A stretch of DNA of 64,000 nt from Streptomyces sp. BA2 (GTDB lineage: Bacteria > Actinomycetota > Actinomycetes > Streptomycetales > Streptomycetaceae): positions 6,807,001 through 6,871,000 of the forward strand of contig NZ_WSRO01000002.1 of NCBI RefSeq assembly GCF_009769735.1. Direction: 5' to 3'. The notes under the pieces are model-generated. The model did not search any database. It was not told the DNA's origin and was given only the letters and a program-made list of their open reading frames with translations. Position numbers and translations under genes: made by a program. This document shows positions 51,173 to 57,126 of this stretch, piece by piece. Positions within the stretch are counted from its first letter, which is position 1. Each line of letters begins with the position of its first letter.

Positions 51173-51191
51173 AGAGGCGAGCCTAACCTGC
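51173..51191 (-). promoter_or_regulatory. Candidate iron box (DmdR/IdeR site)
   Basis: On the minus strand the site reads GCAGGTTAGGCTCGCCTCT, matching 14 of 19 positions of TTAGGTTAGGCTCACCTAA, including the whole AGGTTAGGCTC core. It ends one base before the GTG of the ferredoxin-like gene. Confidence 0.65.
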
Positions 51192-51208
51192 GTCGGGTTC
51201 GGGGTGAT

Positions 51209-52471
51209 TCATCCGCCGTCGGGTGCGGGCATCGGCTGGGGCGGACGCAGCCCGACGTACTGCCCGCTGGGGCGCATGCGCAGCGGGCGTTCCTCGTACT
51301 CCTCCAGGGCGTGCGCGATCCAGCCGGCCGTGCGCGCCACGGCGAAGATCGTCTCGCCCGCCTCCGCGGGCATCCCGGACGAGGCGGTCAGGACGGCGAG
51401 GGCCAGGTCGACATTGGCGTGCAGGTCCGTGTGGCGGGCCGTGGTGGCCACCACGTCGCGGGCCGCCGCCAGGGCGGGGCCGGCCTTGGGGATGACCTCC
51501 AGGAGCGCGAACAGGGCCTCCGCGCGCGGGTCGTCGCCGGGGTAGAGCCGGTGGCCGAGGCCCGGGACGCGGCGGCCCGCGCGGAGTTCGTCGGCCACTA
51601 CGGGGGCCGCGCTGCCCCGGTCGAGCACATCCAGGAGCATCCGGTGCGCGAGGCCGCTCGCCGCGCCGTGCAGGGGACCCTCAAGGACGCCGAGACCGGC
51701 CGACACCGCCGCGTACGGGTGGGCGCGGGCGGAGGCGGCGACGCGGACGGCGAGCGTCGACGCGGCGAGGTCGTGGTCGACGAGCAGGGCGAGCGCGGTG
51801 TCCAGGGCGTGCAGGGAGGCGTCGTCGGGCTGCCGGCCGGTGAGCCGTGCCCAGAGCCGGCGGGCCAGGGGGCCCTCGTCCCGGTGGGCGCGGCTGACCG
51901 GGGGCAGCGCCGCGACGAGGGTGGGGATGAGGGTGCGCGCGGTGCCGATGACGGCTTCTTCGGAGAGGTCGAAGCGGAGGGGGTCGGCTGCCGCGGCCGA
52001 GATGGCGGCCACCCGCAGGCGGTCGGCGGGGCCGCTGTGCTCGGGCAGGGCGTCGACGGCGCGGCGTGCGGCGCCCGCGGTCTCCTCGGGGGCGGTGAAG
52101 CGGATTCCGGGGCGCATGACGCCGGTCCACAGCCACTCGGCGACCTCTTCGTAGGAGTGCGCCAGGGACAGTTCCATCGCGTCGACGCCGCGGTAGTAGT
52201 AGCGGTCCTTGTCGATGAGCGTGATGCGGGTGCGGACGGAGAGTTCGCTGCTCGCGGAGGTGGCGGCGGGTTCGCGGCGGTTCTTGCGGGCGAGCGACCC
52301 GACCTCCTTGGCGTCGAAGGTGCTGCCCCGGGAGCCGGGACCGCGGCGGCTGGAGAGCTGCCCGCGGCTCACGTACGCGTACACGGTCTCCGGCTTCACG
52401 CCGAGCAGTTCCGCGGCTTCCCGGGTGCTCAGGCGTCGGCCTTCTCCCGGGGTGGCCTCTTGATCCGTCAT
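51209..52471 (-). CDS. Citrate synthase-like protein fused to an N-terminal helix-turn-helix
   Basis: 420 residues if it starts at ATG 52471 (MTDQEATPGEG); ATGs at 52501 and 52534 are possible. Residues 10-65 (RLSTREAAELLGVKPETVYAYVSRGQLSSRRGPGSRGSTF) are an excisionase/MerR-type DNA-binding domain. The rest is a citrate synthase fold with catalytic candidates His (GPLHGAAS), His (GLGHRLYP) and Asp (HANVDLALAV) all present. Such HTH-citrate synthases are known as a pair with a second, normal citrate synthase in actinobacteria. It may be a bifunctional regulator or enzyme subunit. It is divergent from the other synthase, and the intergenic region carries repeated TTGA(T/C)TCAATC motifs suited to autoregulation. 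Confidence 0.85.
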   Translation of the reverse strand: MTDQEATPGEGRRLSTREAAELLGVKPETVYAYVSRGQLSSRRGPGSRGSTFDAKEVGSLARKNRREPAATSASSELSVRTRITLIDKDRYYYRGVDAMELSLAHSYEEVAEWLWTGVMRPGIRFTAPEETAGAARRAVDALPEHSGPADRLRVAAISAAAADPLRFDLSEEAVIGTARTLIPTLVAALPPVSRAHRDEGPLARRLWARLTGRQPDDASLHALDTALALLVDHDLAASTLAVRVAASARAHPYAAVSAGLGVLEGPLHGAASGLAHRMLLDVLDRGSAAPVVADELRAGRRVPGLGHRLYPGDDPRAEALFALLEVIPKAGPALAAARDVVATTARHTDLHANVDLALAVLTASSGMPAEAGETIFAVARTAGWIAHALEEYEERPLRMRPSGQYVGLRPPQPMPAPDGG

Positions 52472-52500
52472 GGGCAACACCGTATCCATTCGGCCGTGCA

Positions 52501-52555
52501 TTGATTCAATCAATATTGACAGAGATTGAGTCAAGCATGGACAGTCGAATCAAGT
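52501..52555. promoter_or_regulatory. Promoter and operator repeats between the two citrate synthase genes
   Basis: TTGATTCAATCAA (52501-52513) is a perfect palindrome; GATTGAGTCAA (52524-52534) is its inverted, one-mismatch copy; GAATCAA recurs at 52547-52553. TTGACA (52516-52521) is a consensus -35 for the rightward gene, with GACAGT (52540-52545) as a possible -10. The repeats overlap the -35 and spacer. Confidence 0.6.
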
Positions 52556-52579
52556 CCAGGGAGGAAGTCGAGGAAGAAC

Positions 52580-53752
52580 ATGTCGATCAATGGCTCCACC
52601 ACCACCCCCACCGCTCCCGTAGAGGTACCTCGCGGGCTCGCGGGCGTCGTCGTGACCGAGACCCGGCTCGGAGACGTCAGGGGATACGAGGGCTTCTACC
52701 ACTACCGCCAGTACTCGGCCGTCGAACTCGCGCAGACCCGCGGCTTCGAGGACGTCTGGCACCTGATGTTCCACGGCACACTGCCGGATGCCGGGCAGCG
52801 AGAAGCCTTCGCCGCGCAGACTGCGGCCCTGCGCCGGCTGCCCGACGAGGTGCGTGCCGCGCTGCCCGCCATAGCCCGCGCCAGCGCCCTTTCGGGGCCG
52901 CTCTCCGGACTGCGTACGGCGCTTTCGCTCTTCGGCGCGGCAAAGGGCTTCCGCCCCGTGTACGACATCGACGTCGACCGGCGCCGTGCCGATGCCCTCG
53001 CGGCGTCCGCTGTCGTACCGACCCTGCTCACGGCGCTGTACCGGCTCGGTCAGGGACTCGACCCCGTGGAGCCGCGCGACGACCTGTCGTACGCGGCCAA
53101 CTACCTCTACATGCTGACGGGTTCGGAGCCGGACGCCGATCGCGCGCGGGCGATCGAGCAGTACTTGATCTCAACCATTGATCACGGATTCAACGCGTCA
53201 ACGTTCACGGCCAGGGTGATCACCTCGACGGGCGCGGATGTCGCAGCCTGTCTCGTGGGTGCGGTGGGAGCCCTCTCAGGTCCGCTGCACGGTGGGGCGC
53301 CGAGCCGCGCGCTCGACACGCTCGACGCCATCGGCACGCCCGACCGCATCGACGGCTGGATCCGCGAGCGGGTGCTCGCGGGGGACCGGATCATGGGCTT
53401 CGGCCACCCCGTCTACCGCACGGAGGACCCGCGCTCGCGCATGCTGCGGGGCATCGCGCAGCAATTCGGCGGGCAGATGGTGGAGTTCGCGGTCGAGGTC
53501 GAGCGCCAGGTCGAAGCGATCCTCGCCGAGCTGAAGCCGGGACGTGAGCTGCACACCAACGTCGAGTTCTATGCGGGCGTCGTCATGGAACTGTGCGGCC
53601 TGCCTCGCGAGATGTTCACGCCTACGTTCGCGGCGGCGAGGGTGGTGGGCTGGGCAGCCAACATCCTGGAGCAGGCGGAGGACTCGAAGATCATCCGGCC
53701 GGCGGCGCGCTATGTGGGGCCTGTTCCGCCGGTTCCCGTGCCCTCGGTCTGA
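52580..53752 (+). CDS. Citrate synthase (or 2-methylcitrate synthase), second copy
   Basis: 390 residues from ATG at 52580 with GAGGAAG upstream; the frame is open 18 codons higher. Condenses oxaloacetate with acetyl-CoA or propionyl-CoA. Motifs: GYEGFYHYRQYSAVELAQ, HGFNASTFTARV, GPLHGGAPS (His), GFGHPVYRTEDPRS (His). The general base, usually Asp in NVDFYS, is Glu here (HTNVEFYAGVV), a conservative change that may alter activity. Divergent from the HTH-citrate synthase with a shared operator-like region. The main TCA citrate synthase cannot be identified from this window alone. Confidence 0.85.
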   Translation: MSINGSTTTPTAPVEVPRGLAGVVVTETRLGDVRGYEGFYHYRQYSAVELAQTRGFEDVWHLMFHGTLPDAGQREAFAAQTAALRRLPDEVRAALPAIARASALSGPLSGLRTALSLFGAAKGFRPVYDIDVDRRRADALAASAVVPTLLTALYRLGQGLDPVEPRDDLSYAANYLYMLTGSEPDADRARAIEQYLISTIDHGFNASTFTARVITSTGADVAACLVGAVGALSGPLHGGAPSRALDTLDAIGTPDRIDGWIRERVLAGDRIMGFGHPVYRTEDPRSRMLRGIAQQFGGQMVEFAVEVERQVEAILAELKPGRELHTNVEFYAGVVMELCGLPREMFTPTFAAARVVGWAANILEQAEDSKIIRPAARYVGPVPPVPVPSV

Positions 53753-53759
53753 TCCCAGC

Positions 53760-54458
53760 TCACGTCGGCGACGGGGGCGTAGGTCTTTGCCGATCGGCGA
53801 AGGCCTGCTCGAAGACATGAAACACACGCCCCTCGGCGCTCTCCGGAGGCAGCTCGCCTTTGTGCGCCCGGGTGGCGTTCCAGTAGTGACGGAACGCGGG
53901 GCTGGCGAGCATGTTCCTGGCGTGGACGATGAGGTCGCTCTCGGAGTAACTGCCCCAACTGTGCGCCAGCACGAAGTGGTTGAAGAGGAGGTTGGCGAAG
54001 AGGTTCTGACGGAGCGTGGTGTCGGACTCTCCCTGGAAGTCGTTCCAGACCTCGGCGAGAGACGGGTCGTCCATGGCCATCTGGGTCAGCTGCACATGGA
54101 GAGACCGCATGTCTGCTTCCGCGTTCCGGTGCAGCTCGTCCCGTGACGCGGCCAGTTCCTCGCGTTGAAGGGTGAGCTCTCGACGCTGCAACTGCAGTTC
54201 GCGCTGCTGGAACAACAGCGTGATCACGAGCAGAAGCAGGGCCAGCCCCGAGAAGACGGCACTCACGCCACCGAAGTAGTTTCCGAGGGCGCTGCGTTCC
54301 TCCGCGGTCTGCCTGCTGCTGTTGGTCGCCTCGACGCCTCGTATGAGCCACCCGCTGACGGCGATGGACGCGGCGCCCACCAGAGCGATGCCCGCTGTCC
54401 CGGCCGCCGCCCATCCGGTGATCGAGAGCGCTGATCGCCATACGTGCTGACGCGCCAT
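53760..54458 (-). CDS. DUF6082-type membrane protein with two transmembrane helices
   Basis: 232 residues from ATG at 54458 with GGGGAGGG upstream. Two helices (about 15-40 and 61-83) are followed by a charged coiled coil (QQRELQLQRRELTLQREELAASRDE) and a cytoplasmic helical domain. The last 110 residues share with the second DUF6082 protein here the motif R.NLFAN.L.N, R.M...P.F..YW.ATR.H and LP..S.E. No enzyme motif is seen. It is convergent with the citrate synthase (7 bases apart) and separated from the upstream small gene by a hairpin, so it likely has its own promoter. Function unknown; best viewed as part of a four-gene module. Confidence 0.75.
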   Translation of the reverse strand: MARQHVWRSALSITGWAAAGTAGIALVGAASIAVSGWLIRGVEATNSSRQTAEERSALGNYFGGVSAVFSGLALLLLVITLLFQQRELQLQRRELTLQREELAASRDELHRNAEADMRSLHVQLTQMAMDDPSLAEVWNDFQGESDTTLRQNLFANLLFNHFVLAHSWGSYSESDLIVHARNMLASPAFRHYWNATRAHKGELPPESAEGRVFHVFEQAFADRQRPTPPSPT

Positions 54459-54509
54459 CAGTCCCTCCCCAGGGTCCGCGGAATTCTTCCCCGGGCCGCA
54501 CTTGGGAAA

Positions 54510-54540
54510 CGGGCTCGACCCCTGGCGGGGGTCGAGCCCG
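54510..54540 (-). terminator. Hairpin terminator after the second small TCPDIFELSDG gene
   Basis: CGGGCTCGACCCC (54510-54522) and GGGGTCGAGCCCG (54528-54540) form a perfect 13-bp stem with a five-base loop, between the small gene and the next membrane protein gene on the minus strand. Confidence 0.85.
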
Positions 54541-54564
54541 CTACGCGGTTGCCGCTGCCGGACG

Positions 54565-54825
54565 CTACTGGTTGGGAATGTCGCGCTTGGCGCGGATGAG
54601 CGTCAGGCGGGTGATGATCACGATGCACCGATGCCGCGTACACCTGCAGTCAGGAAGCAGCTGCTGCCTGACTGCCTCGGCCATTTCGGTCCCGATCACG
54701 GCGAAGTTGCCGTCGCTGAGCTCAAAGATGTCGGGACACGTGGCGCCCGTAAGGCTTCCCCGCTGGTGCGGAGGGTCACCTATGCGGCGTGTTATCGACA
54801 GTGTGCGTCCGAGATGAACAGCCAT
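54565..54825 (-). CDS. Small protein with TCPDIFELSDGNFAVIGT motif (copy 2)
   Basis: 86 residues from ATG at 54825, with AAGGAG seven bases upstream. Near-identical core to the next gene: RRIG.PP..R.S.TG, TCPDIFELSDGNFAVIGT, a variable middle (EMAEAVRQQLLPDCRCTRHRC here, with three extra Cys/His residues), and IVIITRLTLIRAKRDIP. It carries no signal peptide or membrane helix and no family I can name with certainty; the same short motif is, from memory, repeated in many Streptomyces genomes. It could be a peptide precursor, a small regulator or an antitoxin-like partner of the DUF6082 proteins. Ends just before a hairpin terminator. Confidence 0.7.
   Translation of the reverse strand: MAVHLGRTLSITRRIGDPPHQRGSLTGATCPDIFELSDGNFAVIGTEMAEAVRQQLLPDCRCTRHRCIVIITRLTLIRAKRDIPNQ
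54689..54741. repeat. 53-bp core of the small paralogues (copy in gene 2)
   Basis: This stretch matches 55075-55127 at 50 of 53 positions; it encodes the conserved TCPDIFELSDGNFAVIG core. Flanking coding sequence is much less similar. Confidence 0.9.
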
Positions 54826-54950
54826 TCGGAAGCTCCTTGGGGGAGGGGAATGACAAACGGATGTGACCTAAAGCCAGTGATCGCTCACGGCCTGTGACGA
54901 TGGCTCGGTGTGGAATGCCCGGTTGGGCATGACAGCGAGTTTCGGGCGAC

Positions 54951-55274
54951 TCAGGTCTCGGGGATGTCGACCTTGGCCCGGATGAGGGTGTCCCGACTGA
55001 TAACGACAATGCGCTCATAGTCGGCACGTGCAGCATCGGTCGGCAGTTCGCCGTCGAGCGCATCGGTCCTGTCCGTCCCGATGACGGCGAAGTTGCCGTC
55101 GCTGAGTTCAAAGATGTCGGGGCACGTCTGGCCGGTTGCGCTGTCCCGCTCGCGGGGAGGCGCGCCGATGCGGCGCACGATCTTCAAGAGGATCCCGGTC
55201 CTTGGGCGATGGAGGATTAAGGGCGAGGACAGGTTAGCCCCTTGATGCTGCCTGAGCGGGTGCGTGTCATCCAA
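54951..55274 (-). CDS. Small protein with TCPDIFELSDGNFAVIGT motif (copy 1)
   Basis: 107 residues if it starts at ATG 55274, six bases after the upstream DUF6082 stop, which favours translational coupling; a TTG at 55187 would give a 78-residue form closer in length to the paralogue. With the long start, codon 19 is TTA (55220-55218), implying bldA-dependent translation; with the short one it lies upstream of the gene. Core: KIVRRIGAPPRERDSATG, TCPDIFELSDGNFAVIGTDRTD, LPTDAARADYERIVVISRDTLIRAKVDIPET. Function unknown, as for its paralogue. Both copies lie between two DUF6082 membrane protein genes. Confidence 0.65.
   Translation of the reverse strand: MDDTHPLRQHQGANLSSPLILHRPRTGILLKIVRRIGAPPRERDSATGQTCPDIFELSDGNFAVIGTDRTDALDGELPTDAARADYERIVVISRDTLIRAKVDIPET
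55075..55127. repeat. 53-bp core of the small paralogues (copy in gene 1)
   Basis: Partner of 54689-54741 with three mismatches in 53 positions (see that entry). Confidence 0.9.
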
Positions 55275-55280
55275 CTGGAC

Positions 55281-55778
55281 CTATTGGGTGGGCGGTTCGC
55301 CCACCACCCACCATTCGTCCGTGCCTGCTTCCCGCAATTCGCGGGCCAGGTGGTCCATCATCCGGCCCAGTTCCGCCTCCTCCGATGAGGCGGGCAGGCT
55401 GGCGCGATGGTGGCGGGTCGCTTCCCAGTACTCGCAGAAGATCGGGTTCTGGCACATCACCCGAAGGTGTCCACGCAGTTCTTTGCGGCTCATGGCGCCG
55501 ATGCGATGGGCGTGCAGCGCATTGATGTAGAGCGCGTTGGCGAACAGATACTGGCGCTGCCGCTCTGGAGGTACGTCCTCCGCGTACGTATCCAGGACAG
55601 CGGACAGGGTGGAATCACCCATGGCCTTGCACAGGAGGTCGAAGTGGAGTCGGTGGTGCTCCGTGAGCGCCGCGTGCTTGCGTTCCCTGGCGCTGAATGC
55701 AAATGTCCCCGTCGCGAAGGCGAGCCCAGCCACTGCGGCCGAGCTCAGCCTTCGTATCCAACAGTTCTGTGTGGCCAT
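55281..55778 (-). CDS. DUF6082-type membrane protein with one transmembrane helix
   Basis: 165 residues from ATG at 55778 (GGGG shortly upstream); the frame is open 55 codons higher but those codons overlap the region before cobW. A single helix (SSAAVAGLAFATGTFAFSA) anchors a helical domain homologous to the C-terminal part of the other DUF6082 protein here: RQYLFANALYINALHAHRIG, HLRVMCQNPIFCEYWEATRHHRASLPASSEEA. No signal for catalysis. Its stop is followed six bases later by a small gene, so the two are probably coexpressed. Confidence 0.75.
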   Translation of the reverse strand: MATQNCWIRRLSSAAVAGLAFATGTFAFSARERKHAALTEHHRLHFDLLCKAMGDSTLSAVLDTYAEDVPPERQRQYLFANALYINALHAHRIGAMSRKELRGHLRVMCQNPIFCEYWEATRHHRASLPASSEEAELGRMMDHLARELREAGTDEWWVVGEPPTQ

Positions 55779-56069
55779 GTCAACCCCCGAATCAGGCGAC
55801 CGTCCGCCGGTCGTCGTGTGCGGGTCGACAGGGAGCGGACCGGCGAGCGATGGGCGGTGCGCTTGCCGTCTCCCAGGGTGCCGAGCGGCTCTGATCGGCG
55901 GGGAGGCGGAGAGGAGGCGCACGGAAGGCATCTGTGGTCGCATGTCCCGGCGCCGTGCCCAATGTGTGCCCCGCCTGCGCCGCTAACAATCGTTCACTTC
56001 GCGGGCCTTCTACGCGCACATATCCTGGGGCGGTCTTCATTCGTCGTAAGGGATCCGGAGGGGTCGCAC

Positions 56070-57122
56070 GTGAGCAAGCCGCAGATCCCGGTCGTCGTCC
56101 TCGCCGGGTTTCTGGGATCAGGCAAGACGACCCTGCTCAATCATCTGTTGCACCGCAGCGGCGGCAGCCGGATCGGGGCGATCGTCAATGACTTCGGATC
56201 CATCGAGATCGATGCCATGGCCGTTGCCGGGCAGCTCGGTGACTCCACCGTCTCGCTCGGCAACGGGTGCCTTTGCTGCGCCGTGGACGCCAGCGAACTC
56301 GACGAGTATCTGGAGCGGCTTGCCCGGCCGTCCGCCCGGATCGACGTCATCGTCGTCGAGGCCAGCGGGCTCGCCGAGCCCCAGGAGCTCGTGAAGATGG
56401 TGCTCGCCAGCGAGAATCCGCACATCGTGTACGGGGGGCTCGTCGAGGTCGTCGACGCCGCCGAGTTCGACGCCACGCGCGAGCGGCACCCCGAAGTCGA
56501 CCGGCATCTGGGAATCGCCGATCTTGTCGTCGTCAACAAGGTCGACCGCGTCCCTGAGGACGAGCGGGAGCGGATCCTCGACGTGGTTCGGAGGTTCACC
56601 GATCGCGCGGCTGTCGTTCCCGCCTCCTACGGGCGCGTCGACGTCGAGCTGCTCCTCGACCGGAAGCCCGCGGGGGAGCGGGTCGGGCAGCTGTCCTTCG
56701 ACGACCTGCACCAGCACGAGCACGAGGGACACGACGAGCACGACGGCCATCTGCACTGCGCCTACGAAAGCCTCTCCTTCTCCTCCGAAGTGCCCATGAG
56801 CCCCCGCCCGTTCATGGCCCTCCTCGACAGTCGGCCCGAAGGGCTCTACCGCATCAAGGGGTACGTCGATTTCGGCGCCGCCGACCCGCGCAACAAGTAC
56901 GCCGTGCACGCCGTAGGGCGGTTCCTGCGCTTCTACCCCGAGGCGTGGGCCCCGGGCGAGCCCCGGCTCACCCAGCTCGTCCTCATCGGCTCCGGCATCG
57001 ACGTACCGGCTCTGGAGAAGGAGCTTGAGGCGTCTCGTGAGTACGCCCCACAGGGCAGTGCCGATGAGCACAGCATGTGGGGCGTACTTCGGTACGTACA
57101 GGAACCCGGGCCGGTGGAGTAG
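56070..57122 (+). CDS. CobW/COG0523-family GTP-binding metallochaperone
   Basis: 350 residues from GTG at 56070 with GGAGGGG six bases upstream. P-loop FLGSGKTT (13-21), the metal-binding CLCC (67-70, Cys67/Cys69/Cys70), GTP-specificity NKVD near residue 155, and a His/Asp/Glu-rich loop HQHEHEGHDEHDGHLHC near 214-230 that probably binds zinc or another divalent metal. The C-terminal CobW domain follows. COG0523 proteins insert metal into target proteins or handle zinc starvation; which metal and target is not readable. It stops four bases from the parC stop on the other strand, with no terminator between them, so transcripts must overlap. Confidence 0.9.
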   Translation: MSKPQIPVVVLAGFLGSGKTTLLNHLLHRSGGSRIGAIVNDFGSIEIDAMAVAGQLGDSTVSLGNGCLCCAVDASELDEYLERLARPSARIDVIVVEASGLAEPQELVKMVLASENPHIVYGGLVEVVDAAEFDATRERHPEVDRHLGIADLVVVNKVDRVPEDERERILDVVRRFTDRAAVVPASYGRVDVELLLDRKPAGERVGQLSFDDLHQHEHEGHDEHDGHLHCAYESLSFSSEVPMSPRPFMALLDSRPEGLYRIKGYVDFGAADPRNKYAVHAVGRFLRFYPEAWAPGEPRLTQLVLIGSGIDVPALEKELEASREYAPQGSADEHSMWGVLRYVQEPGPVE

Positions 57123-57126
57123 CCGA

